DNA from: JASJHI01 sp965371355
GTDB lineage: Bacteria; Actinomycetota; Acidimicrobiia; Acidimicrobiales; Ilumatobacteraceae
Direction: 5' to 3'
Assembly (NCBI GenBank): GCA_965371355.1
Contig: CBDUYD010000043.1
Coordinates: forward strand, 1-19,226
DNA length: 19,226 nucleotides
Shown here in pieces: positions 1-6,980 of this stretch (the first letter of the stretch is position 1; each line of letters starts with the position of its first letter). The notes beneath the pieces were generated by a model. That model was given only the letters and a program-made list of their open reading frames with translations, ran no database searches and had not been told where the DNA came from. A program made the translations under genes and the position numbers.

Positions 1-654
1 GTGTGCAACGGGTTCGTCGGCAATCGGATGCTGTTCACGCGCGGCGCCGAGGCCGAGAAGATGATCCTCGAGGGCGCGACACCGGCGCAGGTCGACCGCG
101 TGCTCTACGAGTTCGGATTCCCGATGGGTCCGTTCGCGATGAGCGACCTCGCCGGGCTTGACATCGGCTGGAAGGAGGAGACCTCGTCGAGTTCGACCGT
201 GCGCGAGGTGCTCTGCGAGAACGGCCGCCGGGGCCAGAAGAACGGGCGTGGCTACTACACCTACGACCCCGACACCCGGGCGTCGACGCCCGACCCCGAG
301 GTCGAGCAATTGATCCGCGACTTCGCGATCGGCAAGGGCATCGAGCAGCGCGAGATCACCGATCAGGAGGTGCTCGAGCGGTGCCTCTACCCGATGGTTG
401 GCGAGGGGGCGAAGATCCTCGACGAGGGCATCGCCATCCGCGGCAGCGACATCGACGTCGTCTGGGTCAACGGCTACGGCTGGCCGGTGTACCGGGGCGG
501 TCCGATGTACTGGGCCGACTCGGTCGGGCTCGCCGAGATCGTCGACAAGATCAAGGACTACGGCGACCGTCTGGGAGGCCGCCATTGGGAACTCTCACCG
601 CTGCTCGAACGGCTCGCCGCCGACGGCGGCCAGCTCCAGACGTACACGAGCTGA
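1..654 (+). CDS. Multifunctional fatty-acid oxidation enzyme, C-terminal part (3-hydroxyacyl-CoA dehydrogenase)
   Basis: This is the 3' end of a FadB/FadJ-type beta-oxidation protein cut by the window edge; the first GTG is most likely an internal valine. The visible 217 residues hold two 3-hydroxyacyl-CoA dehydrogenase C-terminal (3HCDH) repeats. The first begins with CNGFVGNR at residues 2-9 and continues to FPMGPFAMSDLAGLDIG at about 40-56. The second, around residues 120-175, contains LYPMVGEGAKILDEG and WPVYRGGPMYWAD. Between them lies the glycine-rich G-R-G-Y-Y link common in this family. The family oxidises L-3-hydroxyacyl-CoA with NAD+; full-length proteins also carry an N-terminal enoyl-CoA hydratase, which cannot be seen here. 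The two-repeat layout favours the multifunctional form over the short monofunctional dehydrogenase. It converges on the amidohydrolase. The family call is firm; substrate range is unknown. Confidence 0.9.
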   Translation: MCNGFVGNRMLFTRGAEAEKMILEGATPAQVDRVLYEFGFPMGPFAMSDLAGLDIGWKEETSSSSTVREVLCENGRRGQKNGRGYYTYDPDTRASTPDPEVEQLIRDFAIGKGIEQREITDQEVLERCLYPMVGEGAKILDEGIAIRGSDIDVVWVNGYGWPVYRGGPMYWADSVGLAEIVDKIKDYGDRLGGRHWELSPLLERLAADGGQLQTYTS

Positions 655-661
655 CCTGCGA

Positions 662-710
662 GTTCTCGGTCCCGATTTCGACGGATCAGCTCGAACACCG
701 GACCGAGAAC
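662..710. terminator. Long hairpin between convergent genes, possible bidirectional terminator
   Basis: GTTCTCGGTCC at 662-672 and GGACCGAGAAC at 700-710 are perfect 11-bp inverted arms. Inside the 27-base interval, TTCGA (677-681) and TCGAA (691-695) form a second, nested stem. It sits between the stop of the beta-oxidation gene and the stop of the minus-strand amidohydrolase, the right place for a shared terminator. There is no T-tract on either side, so termination is inferred from position and structure only. Confidence 0.5.
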
Positions 711-728
711 GACATCAACCGCTGTGGT

Positions 729-1913
729 TCAGGCTGCGGCGCGTGCGTCGGGCCAGAGCTTGAGGAAGTTGTCGGCGTAGAACCTGTCGCGGACCGGGGC
801 GGGCCGATCGCCGAGTGACTTCTCGAATCGGCCGATCGGATCGCGGCCTCCCTCGACATGGGGGTAGTCGCTCGAGAACAGGTAGAGGTCGTCGTGCGAG
901 CTGTCGACGAGCGCGCCGATGTCCTCGAACACGAACGGTGTGAATCCCATCTGGGCGCGCAGCGTCTCGGTCGGCGTGTGCTCGAGTTGGGCGAGGTACT
1001 GGTCGACCCTGCTCCACGCGCGCACGGTGTAGTCGAGCCGGTCGAGCATCGCGGGCACCCAGCCCGCGCCCAACTCGACGGCGGCGCCGCGGAGGTCTGG
1101 AAACCTCTCGAAGATGCCGTCCAGCACCATCATCGAGACCCACGTCTCGGGACCCTGGTGGAGGACGGCCATGTCCTTGCTGCGGATGTTCTCGCCGCCG
1201 CCCATCCAGTCGCGGGCGGCGGGGCGGCCGGTGTTGGCCCAGCCCGGGTCGAGCTGCAGTGGTGCGCCGCCGACGTGCAGCACGAACGGGACGCGGGCGT
1301 CGGCGAGGCGCTCCCAGAAGGGGTAGAGGTCGACGTGTCCGGGGGAGCGGTCGGCGACGAGGCCGTGTGGAACCCAGACCGCCTCGAGACCGGCCTCGAG
1401 CGCCCAGTCGAGCTCGGTGAGTGCATGTTCGACGTCGTTGGTCGGGATCGCCGCGACGCCCATCAACCGCGGGTCGTCGGCGCAGAAGTCGCGCATCGCC
1501 CTGTTGTGGGCGCGGGTCGCCCCGTAGCGCAGCTGGTCGGTCATGTTCTTCGAGGGGTGGAAGATCGGCTTGACGCTGTGCGTGGAGAACACGAGTTGGC
1601 GGGTGAACCCGAGTATGTCGAGTGCCGTCGATCGGTCGCCGCGGTCGAACGCTCCGAGACCCTGGATCTCCTTGGACTCGGCGATCAGCCGTTCACCCAA
1701 CGCGATCTGCGCTTCGACGTGGGCGGCGGTGTGCTTTCCAGCGTTGGCGACGATTGCGGAGACCTCCTCGTCGGTGACGAGCGACGCCGAGTAGCTCACC
1801 GGTTCGAGCAGTTCGGCGACATCGGGGTCGGCGTAGTCGATCAGGAAGTTCGGCAGCTCCATGATGTGGCTGTCGGCGTCGTAGTACTGGCGATCGGACG
1901 GTGCGTATGCCAT
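729..1913 (-). CDS. Amidohydrolase-family metal-dependent hydrolase (ACMSD-like TIM barrel)
   Basis: A 394-residue member of the amidohydrolase 2 family, which holds metal-dependent hydrolases and decarboxylases with a TIM-barrel fold. The N-terminal D-A-D-S-H at residues 12-16 is the strand-1 metal-binding motif. His213 in VLHVGG and Asp349 in SSDYPH match the later metal ligands, and ELGAGWVPAMLDRLD at 280-294 is typical of the family. There is no signal peptide, so it is probably cytosolic. The chosen ATG at 1911-1913 directly precedes the conserved N-terminus, with a GAGG-like stretch about 12 bases upstream. It is divergent from the CoA-transferase, so it may act in the same acyl-CoA or ring-cleavage pathway; that is inference. 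The reaction (hydrolysis or decarboxylation) cannot be told from sequence alone. Confidence 0.88.
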   Translation of the reverse strand: MAYAPSDRQYYDADSHIMELPNFLIDYADPDVAELLEPVSYSASLVTDEEVSAIVANAGKHTAAHVEAQIALGERLIAESKEIQGLGAFDRGDRSTALDILGFTRQLVFSTHSVKPIFHPSKNMTDQLRYGATRAHNRAMRDFCADDPRLMGVAAIPTNDVEHALTELDWALEAGLEAVWVPHGLVADRSPGHVDLYPFWERLADARVPFVLHVGGAPLQLDPGWANTGRPAARDWMGGGENIRSKDMAVLHQGPETWVSMMVLDGIFERFPDLRGAAVELGAGWVPAMLDRLDYTVRAWSRVDQYLAQLEHTPTETLRAQMGFTPFVFEDIGALVDSSHDDLYLFSSDYPHVEGGRDPIGRFEKSLGDRPAPVRDRFYADNFLKLWPDARAAA

Positions 1914-1974
1914 GCGGCGACGCTACCTCTCGCGTCGACGGACCTCGATCGGCAACTCCCGGCGTCGATCCCCT

Positions 1975-2051
1975 CGGATTCCGACGGATTCGACGCCGAG
2001 ACGCCACGACGTGGTACTGGGGACGATGGATCGGCAATGATCACGATCGTG
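1975..2051. promoter_or_regulatory. Divergent control region with palindromes and a 10-bp phased repeat
   Basis: The 147-base gap between the amidohydrolase and CoA-transferase starts contains CCACGACGTGG (2004-2014, perfect palindrome around a central A) and CACGATCGTG (2042-2051, perfect palindrome). Both have CACG/CGTG half-sites. CGGATTC also occurs twice exactly 10 bp apart (1975-1981 and 1985-1991). These could be binding sites for a shared regulator. I see no convincing -35/-10 pair, and short palindromes arise easily in such GC-rich DNA. Confidence 0.3.
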
Positions 2052-2060
2052 GGAGATGAG

Positions 2061-3278
2061 ATGGCCGCACCGCTCGACGACGTCCGCGTGATCGAGGTCG
2101 ACAACTGGATGGCCGCCCCGAGCGCCGGCGCGATCCTCTCCGATCTGGGCGCCGATGTGATCAAGGTCGAGCCTCTCGGCGGCGATCCGATGCGCGGGAT
2201 GAGTCGACCGGCCAAGGTGGACGGCGCTCTCGGCGAGCGCGATCTCCAGTTCGACGTCGACAACCGGGGCAAGCGCTCGGCGGCGGTCGCGCTCGACACC
2301 GATGCCGGTGCCGACGTCGTGCGCAGGTTGTGTCGCGATGCCGACGTGTTCCTCTGCAACCTGTTGCCGCGTCGCCAGCAGCGCTTCGGACTCGATCCCG
2401 ACCGGCTGCTCGCCGTCAACGAGCGGCTCGTTCACGCGACGCTCACCGGGTACGGCACAGAGGGACCCGAGGCGTGGCGGCCCGGCTATGACGTCACAGC
2501 GTTCTTCGGCCGTTCGGGTCTCTACGACGCGATGCGCGAAGGCGACGACGGTCTCGTGCCGATGGCCCGCCCCGCCCAGGGTGACCACACGACGGGCCTC
2601 GCGCTCGTATCGGCGATCCTCGCTGCGCTGCGGATGGTCGACCGCACCGGCAGGGGACAGGTGGTCGAGACCTCGCTGTTCGAGACGGCGGTCTGGACCC
2701 AGGCGTCGGACTTCGGCGTGACCGCCGTCGATGGCGCGCCGGTGCGGCACCGGGCGCGCGATCAGCAGGTCGTCGCGACCGCCAACCGGTTCCCTTGCGG
2801 CGACGGGAACTGGCTCGTCGTCAACATGCTCGAACCGTCGGCGTGGCCGCGGTTCTGCAAGGCGATCGGCCTCGAGCATCTGCTCGACGACGAACGCCTG
2901 CAGACGACGAAGGGGCGATTCGACAACATGGCCGAGGTGATCGCCGCGATCGACGGTGCGCTGGCCGCGCGCACCCGCGACGAGTGGGGCGTCGTGTTCG
3001 ACGATCACAAGATCGTGTGGGGACCCGTGCTCGGTCTCCACGAGGTGGTGCGCGATCCGCAGGCCGCGCACCTGGGGATGTTCCCCACGATCGACGACCC
3101 GGCCACCGGGCCGTACCGCACTGTGCGGATACCGATACGTATCCGTGACGCCGAGGTCGGCCCGAAGGGGCGGTCGCCCGACCTCGGAGAGCACACGAGA
3201 TCGGTGCTCGAGGGCGCCGGTTACACCGCCGCGGAGGTCGCCGCGCTGATCGATTCGGGTGCGATCGGAGGCCCGTGA
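2061..3278 (+). CDS. Family III (CaiB/BaiF-type) CoA-transferase
   Basis: A 405-residue protein of the family III CoA-transferases, which move CoA between carboxylic acids. The N-terminus carries the usual pattern: VRVIEVDNWMAAPSAG, then DLGADVIKVEPLGGDPMR at about residues 28-45. N-R-G-K-R-S at 68-73 matches the family CoA-binding stretch. Asp175 in QGDHTTG is placed as the catalytic aspartate that forms the acyl-aspartyl anhydride. GRGQVVETSLFETAVW near 198-212 is another family hallmark. I chose the ATG at 2061 because GGGAG lies five bases upstream and the start fits family length; an ATG at 2037 is in frame but lacks such a site. The stop overlaps the thioesterase start by four bases (GTGA), implying translational coupling. 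Cytosolic; substrate unknown. Confidence 0.9.
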   Translation: MAAPLDDVRVIEVDNWMAAPSAGAILSDLGADVIKVEPLGGDPMRGMSRPAKVDGALGERDLQFDVDNRGKRSAAVALDTDAGADVVRRLCRDADVFLCNLLPRRQQRFGLDPDRLLAVNERLVHATLTGYGTEGPEAWRPGYDVTAFFGRSGLYDAMREGDDGLVPMARPAQGDHTTGLALVSAILAALRMVDRTGRGQVVETSLFETAVWTQASDFGVTAVDGAPVRHRARDQQVVATANRFPCGDGNWLVVNMLEPSAWPRFCKAIGLEHLLDDERLQTTKGRFDNMAEVIAAIDGALAARTRDEWGVVFDDHKIVWGPVLGLHEVVRDPQAAHLGMFPTIDDPATGPYRTVRIPIRIRDAEVGPKGRSPDLGEHTRSVLEGAGYTAAEVAALIDSGAIGGP

Positions 3279-4102
3279 GCACATTCGACGACGAGACCGA
3301 GGTCGAGCCGATCGGCCGCGATGCGTGCGGCCGCGACCGCTGGTCGGCGCGGGTCGACGGGCGATGGAACATCGGCGACAATCCGAACGGTGGCTACCTC
3401 GTGTCGGTCGCGCTCGCCGCTCTGGCTCGGGTGAGTGCACATCCCGATCCGGTGTCGGTGACGACGCACTTCCTGCGGCCCGGCACCGGGGACGAACCCG
3501 CCGAGGTGACGACCGAGATTCTCCGGAGCGGTCGCACGATCACCACCGCTCGTGCCACCCTGGCGCAGGCGGGCACGACCCGCATCGAGATCGTCGCCGC
3601 CTTCGCCGACCTGGCCCCGAACGCCGAAGCAGGCCTGGGCTCAGACGCGATCCCCTCGTTCGGACCGCCGCCGCCGAGTATCCCGCCGCCCGATCGGTGC
3701 GTCGTGCGGTCGGGTTCCGAGCAGGGCATCGAGCTCCCGATCCTCGAGCGGCTCGACGTGATGATCCACCCGGACCAGGCGCGGGCCGGCCAGGCGGGGA
3801 CGCCCGTCGTCACCGGATGGATCCGTCTCGCCGATGGCGCGGATCCCAGCCCTCGCTCGCTGCTGATGTTCGCCGATGCGTTCCCGCCGAGCCTGTTCGG
3901 TTCGCTCGGGAGCATCGGTTGGGTTCCGACGATCGAGCTGACCGCCCACATCCGCCGCCGACCCGCGCCGGGATGGATCCTCGGGATGCTCACGACGAGC
4001 GACCTGCACGACGGGCGGATGATCGAGGACGGTCTGTTGTGGGACGAGACGGGGGCGCTCGTCGCGCAATCGCGGCAAATCGGTCTGGTACTCACACGAT
4101 GA
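3275..4102 (+). CDS. TesB-like (double hotdog) acyl-CoA thioesterase family protein
   Basis: A 275-residue protein resembling the TesB-type thioesterase-like superfamily. Residues 30-70 hold the recognisable first hotdog: R-W-N-I-G-D-N-P-N-G-G-Y at 30-41, followed by a helix and SVTTHFLRPG at 61-70. The second half contains PSLFGSLGSIGWVPTIELTAHIRRRPAPGW and the closing GALVAQSRQIGLVL strand, typical of the C-terminal hotdog end. Such proteins hydrolyse acyl-CoA to free acid and CoA in the cytosol. The GTG start overlaps the CoA-transferase stop, so the two are co-translated; one moves CoA and the other could release it. No catalytic residue can be assigned with confidence, and some members of this superfamily have no proven activity. 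Confidence 0.78.
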   Translation: MSTFDDETEVEPIGRDACGRDRWSARVDGRWNIGDNPNGGYLVSVALAALARVSAHPDPVSVTTHFLRPGTGDEPAEVTTEILRSGRTITTARATLAQAGTTRIEIVAAFADLAPNAEAGLGSDAIPSFGPPPPSIPPPDRCVVRSGSEQGIELPILERLDVMIHPDQARAGQAGTPVVTGWIRLADGADPSPRSLLMFADAFPPSLFGSLGSIGWVPTIELTAHIRRRPAPGWILGMLTTSDLHDGRMIEDGLLWDETGALVAQSRQIGLVLTR

Positions 4103-4223
4103 CCGGACCGGCGGCGCGGGTGACGGCGCCGCGGTGCGCGCGCCGGGGAGCTGGGCGCGATCGGTTCCAAATAGCGGCACGATCTCGACCCGGGTCACCG
4201 GGCCGGCCCGTGACATCATCGCC

Positions 4224-4256
4224 ACGACAGACGCGCACGACAGACGCGCACGACAG
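4224..4256 (+). repeat. 13-bp tandem direct repeat upstream of the DUF169 gene
   Basis: The unit ACGACAGACGCGC occurs at 4224-4236 and 4237-4249 and starts a third time (ACGACAG, 4250-4256). The last partial copy runs directly into the ribosome binding site AGGGGAGAG of the gene starting at 4266. Copy number could change by slippage and alter the leader, or the repeats could be binding sites; neither is shown. Confidence 0.85.
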
Positions 4257-4265
4257 GGGAGAGCC

Positions 4266-5057
4266 ATGACCGACCAGAGCGTGAGCATCCGAACCGGGGA
4301 CGACACCATCGACTGGGCCGAGACGCTCGCCCGGCTCGATCGCGTGCTGCGGATCCGCACGACGCCGATCGGCATGAAGATGTTCGAGACCGTCGAAGAG
4401 ATGGAGGCCGTGCCGCGCATCCGGAGGCCGAGCGACATCCACACCGCCGATCAGATCGTGTCGATGGCGTCACGTCTCAACTGGACGGTCGGGATCACCG
4501 GCGACGATCTCGTCGGCGCCCAGTGCCAGGCGGTGCTCGGGCTCGGCGGCCAGGACGACGAGTGGTATTCGGGCCGCCACATGACCGGCGTCTGGTTCGA
4601 GACCGTCGAGGATTCGTCGATCCATCAGCACGCGATGGACGTCGTGCCGATCGGGAGGTATCAAGCGATGGCGGTGTCGCCGCTGAGCACGGGGCGGCTC
4701 GATCCTCCCGACATCTGCATGATCTACGCGACCCCCGGTCAGATGATCATCCTGATCAACGGTCTCCAGTGGGCCGGTTACCGCAAGCTCGAATGGGGGT
4801 GCGTCGGTGAATCCGCCTGCGCCGACTCGTGGGGTCGCGCACTGACGACGGGCGAGCCGAGCCTGTCGATCCCGTGCTACGCCGAACGTCGCTACGGCGG
4901 TGTCAACGACGACGAGATGCTGATGGCCCTGCGGCCGGGGCACCTCGTCCAGGCGATCGACGGGATGGAGGCCCTGTCGAAGAACGGCCTGCGCTACCCG
5001 ATCCCGCCATACGGCATCCAGACCGACGCGAGAGCCGGACTCGGCGCCTCCTACTGA
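4266..5057 (+). CDS. DUF169 family protein
   Basis: A 263-residue protein that I place in the DUF169 family, whose biochemical role is not established. The N-terminal TTPIGMKMFETVEEM (32-46) and the central PPDICMIYATPGQMIILINGLQW (147-169) match the family's usual layout. Five cysteines are visible (87, 151, 179, 185, 204); those at 179 and 185 (C-V-G-E-S-A-C) and 204 (I-P-C-Y) lie where the family has conserved cysteines, suggesting metal or redox chemistry as inference. The ATG at 4266 has a strong AGGGGAGAG just upstream. No signal peptide or membrane helix is seen. It follows the CoA-transferase and thioesterase on the same strand after a 163-base gap, so it may have its own promoter. 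Confidence 0.8.
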   Translation: MTDQSVSIRTGDDTIDWAETLARLDRVLRIRTTPIGMKMFETVEEMEAVPRIRRPSDIHTADQIVSMASRLNWTVGITGDDLVGAQCQAVLGLGGQDDEWYSGRHMTGVWFETVEDSSIHQHAMDVVPIGRYQAMAVSPLSTGRLDPPDICMIYATPGQMIILINGLQWAGYRKLEWGCVGESACADSWGRALTTGEPSLSIPCYAERRYGGVNDDEMLMALRPGHLVQAIDGMEALSKNGLRYPIPPYGIQTDARAGLGASY

Positions 5058-5081
5058 CCCGTGGCCGGCGCCTCCAGCCGT

Positions 5082-5612
5082 TCAGGCCAGGGTGCGCAGA
5101 CGTTCGACGCGGGGGTCGTCCCCGCCGAGATAGAGCACGAGCACGCCGATTACAGCCTCCACGTCGAGCGCGCCTGCTGTCGCCATCTCCTCGAGGTCGG
5201 CCCAGTCCCTCGTCCGGTCGAAGAAGGCCCTGAACACGGCCAGGTCACGACACGCCAGGAACGGCACCAACGCGCCACCGAACTCTTCGATGCTCACCCG
5301 CCCCGCGACATCGTCATGGAACGGTGTGGTGTTGCAGAAGATGTCGACGGGTGTCCGATCCCACCAGAGTCGGGTCTGACCGTCGGCATCGATCGCGATG
5401 CGATCGGCATCGGTGACCGCCACGCCGTCGGGCAGGGCGGCGAGTGCGGTGTCGGCCTGGTCGGGCGGCACGAACACGTTGAGATCGATGTCTATGGTCG
5501 CCCGCGCCCGTTCGGTACACCAGGCGAGCGCGAGTGCCCCGCCGAACGCGTGCGGGATATTGCCCCGGGCGAGGTGCTCGTGGAGTTCGACGATGCGATC
5601 GACGAGGTTCAT
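5082..5612 (-). CDS. AbiEii-type nucleotidyltransferase, putative toxin
   Basis: A 176-residue protein with the DNA polymerase beta-like nucleotidyltransferase pattern. Gly24-Gly25 in HAFGGALALA is the nucleotide-binding turn, T-I-D-I-D-L at 39-44 supplies the two metal aspartates (41 and 43), and V-D-I-F at 89-92 gives the third acidic residue. FRAFFDRTRDWADLEEM at about 127-143 matches the helical C-terminal part of the AbiEii/AbiGii toxin group. Related toxins transfer nucleotides to RNA or protein targets and are neutralised by a partner. Its start overlaps the stop of the upstream XRE gene by four bases, a classic toxin-antitoxin arrangement with the regulator first. The pairing is seen; toxicity is inference. 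Confidence 0.8.
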   Translation of the reverse strand: MNLVDRIVELHEHLARGNIPHAFGGALALAWCTERARATIDIDLNVFVPPDQADTALAALPDGVAVTDADRIAIDADGQTRLWWDRTPVDIFCNTTPFHDDVAGRVSIEEFGGALVPFLACRDLAVFRAFFDRTRDWADLEEMATAGALDVEAVIGVLVLYLGGDDPRVERLRTLA

Positions 5613-5920
5613 CGCCCGAACACGGGGTAGCCGGGCGCGGCTGTGTGGCGTGCCGGGAACGCCTCGGCGAGGTCGAGGACCGCCTTCAACTCCACGCCGC
5701 GGGAGAGCCCATTGGCGCTGTTGATGCGGCGCCGCAGGGTCGTGTCGAGCCGGAAGCCGGCCGCCCGGACGACCCGATCGAGCGTGGCGGTGGAGGGGAC
5801 CTTGGCGCCCATCTCGTACGCCGAGAGAGTCGAGTGCGACGTGCCGGCCCGCGCCGCCAGCTCTCGCAGCGTGAGCCCGGCCCGGGCCCGGCTCTCGCGG
5901 ATCAGTCGGCCGGCATCCAT
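5609..5920 (-). CDS. XRE-family helix-turn-helix regulator, putative antitoxin
   Basis: A 103-residue protein with an N-terminal XRE/Cro-like helix-turn-helix (about residues 4-59), including LTLRELAARAGTSHSTLSAYE where the recognition helix should lie. The C-terminal tail (RGVELKAVLDLAEAFPARH...PVFG, 74-102) is a short helical extension of the kind that commonly follows this domain when the gene is paired with an AbiEii-like nucleotidyltransferase. It probably binds its own promoter and neutralises the downstream protein. The ATG at 5918-5920 has no clear ribosome binding site. On the minus strand TACCAT sits seven bases before it, so a leaderless transcript is likely. The stop overlaps the partner start, giving translational coupling. 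Confidence 0.85.
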   Translation of the reverse strand: MDAGRLIRESRARAGLTLRELAARAGTSHSTLSAYEMGAKVPSTATLDRVVRAAGFRLDTTLRRRINSANGLSRGVELKAVLDLAEAFPARHTAAPGYPVFGR

Positions 5921-5929
5921 GAACTCGAT

Positions 5930-5947
5930 GGTATCAGATCAGATACC
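5930..5947. promoter_or_regulatory. Palindromic operator over the XRE promoter
   Basis: GGTATC (5930-5935) and GATACC (5942-5947) are perfect inverted arms around AGATCA, nine bases upstream of the XRE start codon. On the minus strand the proximal arm contains TACCAT, a TANNNT -10 element placed exactly for transcription to begin at the ATG. Binding of the XRE dimer here would block its own promoter. Autoregulation is inferred from position and symmetry. Confidence 0.5.
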
Positions 5948-5970
5948 GTCCGGAGTTTCGTCGGATCACC

Positions 5971-5987
5971 CGTCACCCACGGTGACG
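5971..5987. promoter_or_regulatory. 7-3-7 inverted repeat upstream of the dehydratase
   Basis: CGTCACC (5971-5977), CAC, GGTGACG (5981-5987) form a perfect inverted repeat 20 bases before the dehydratase start, inside the 87-base divergent gap. It could be an operator for the dehydratase, or a small hairpin in its leader. No regulator for it is evident in the window. Confidence 0.35.
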
Positions 5988-6007
5988 ATCTGGGCGAGAC
6001 TCGGTGG

Positions 6008-6946
6008 ATGCCTCAGCCACCAGACCTCGTCGTACCGGCCGACATCGAGCGGGCGATGGAGGCGATCTCCCCGTACGTGAGGCGAACCCCGATCATCGAG
6101 GTGCCGGGTGAGGAGTTCGGCGTCGACGCGACGCTCGTCATCAAGCTCGAGTTGATGCAGCGCAGCGGTGCGTTCAAGGGGCGTGGCGCCACCCACTTCA
6201 TCGCGACCCAGCCGATCGCCGAAGACGGGGTCGTGGCCGCGTCGGGTGGAAACCACGGCGCGGCGGTCGCCTGGGCCGCGCAGCGCCTCGGTCATCGGGC
6301 GACGATCTTCGTGCCGACCACGTCGGCCCCCGCCAAGGTCGCGCGCCTGGTGCAGTACGGCGCCGAGATCCATCAGGTCGGAGATGTCTACGAGGATGCC
6401 TACGAGGAGAGCAAGGCATTCCTCGCCGATCATGCCGCGACGTCGATTCACGCGTTCGACGATCCGATCGTGATGGCCGGAGCGGGCACCTGTGCGATGG
6501 AGCTCGAAGAGCAGGCGGGTGAGCTCGACGCGGTGCTCCTCGCCTGCGGTGGAGGCGGGCTGTCCGGAGGTGCTGCGGCGTGGTTCGGGAGCCGGACCGA
6601 GATCGTCGCCTGCGAGACCGACGACACACCGACCTACGCCGCGGCGCTCGCGCATGGCGAGCCCGTCGACGTCGATGTCGGCGGTGCGGCCGCCGACGCG
6701 CTCGGAGCGACGAGGATCGGAGCCGTTCCGTGGCGGGCGCTCGCCCAGGTGGGAGCGAAGAGCGCTCTCGTGTCCGACGAGGAATTGCTGTCGGCCCGCG
6801 ACCTGCTGTGGGACCGGTTGCGGATCGCCGTCGAGCCCGCCGCCGCCGCGCCCCTGGCCGCGTTGATCACCCATCGCTGGGAGCCATCGACGGCGAGTGG
6901 CCGGATCGGCGTCGTGCTGTCGGGCGCCAACCGAACGATCGCCTGA
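6008..6946 (+). CDS. Threonine/serine dehydratase, PLP fold type II
   Basis: A 312-residue pyridoxal-phosphate enzyme of the threonine/serine dehydratase family, which deaminates the amino acid to a 2-oxo acid and ammonia in the cytosol. Lys57 in S-G-A-F-K-G-R-G-A is the PLP Schiff-base lysine. S-G-G-N-H-G at 79-84 binds the substrate carboxylate, C-G-G-G-G-L-S-G-G at 180-188 is the phosphate-binding loop, and S-G-A-N at 305-308 holds the serine facing the PLP ring nitrogen, as in IlvA. There is no C-terminal ACT-type regulatory domain, so it resembles the short catabolic form rather than feedback-inhibited biosynthetic IlvA. The ATG at 6008 precedes the conserved N-terminal helix; the ribosome binding site is weak (GGGCGAGA). 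Substrate preference, or a racemase activity, cannot be excluded. Confidence 0.88.
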   Translation: MPQPPDLVVPADIERAMEAISPYVRRTPIIEVPGEEFGVDATLVIKLELMQRSGAFKGRGATHFIATQPIAEDGVVAASGGNHGAAVAWAAQRLGHRATIFVPTTSAPAKVARLVQYGAEIHQVGDVYEDAYEESKAFLADHAATSIHAFDDPIVMAGAGTCAMELEEQAGELDAVLLACGGGGLSGGAAAWFGSRTEIVACETDDTPTYAAALAHGEPVDVDVGGAAADALGATRIGAVPWRALAQVGAKSALVSDEELLSARDLLWDRLRIAVEPAAAAPLAALITHRWEPSTASGRIGVVLSGANRTIA

Positions 6947-6980
6947 TCGGCGCCGGTCGCGAGTTGGGTTCCGGCGGCGG

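Noticed and set aside
1..654. The first GTG as a true start of a short gene.
   Set aside because: The sequence begins in the middle of the conserved V-x-N-G-F-V-x-N-R motif of 3-hydroxyacyl-CoA dehydrogenases, so the gene extends upstream.
858..2060. Upstream in-frame extension of the CoA-transferase gene.
   Set aside because: It is antisense to the well-supported amidohydrolase and has no similarity to CoA-transferase N-termini. The start at 2061 has GGGAG upstream and fits family length.
1923..3440. Long minus-strand open frame opposite the CoA-transferase.
   Set aside because: It is a GC-driven shadow; the plus-strand frame has all CoA-transferase motifs and a ribosome binding site.
5042..5075. 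Direct repeat CGGCGCCTCC at 5042-5051 and 5066-5075.
   Set aside because: It is short, GC-rich and spans the end of one gene and a 24-base convergent gap; chance is a fair explanation.
6920..6931. S-G-A-N instead of S-G-G-N near the dehydratase C-terminus, first taken as a mutated PLP site.
   Set aside because: Biosynthetic threonine dehydratase IlvA also has S-G-A-N at this point, so it is a normal variant.
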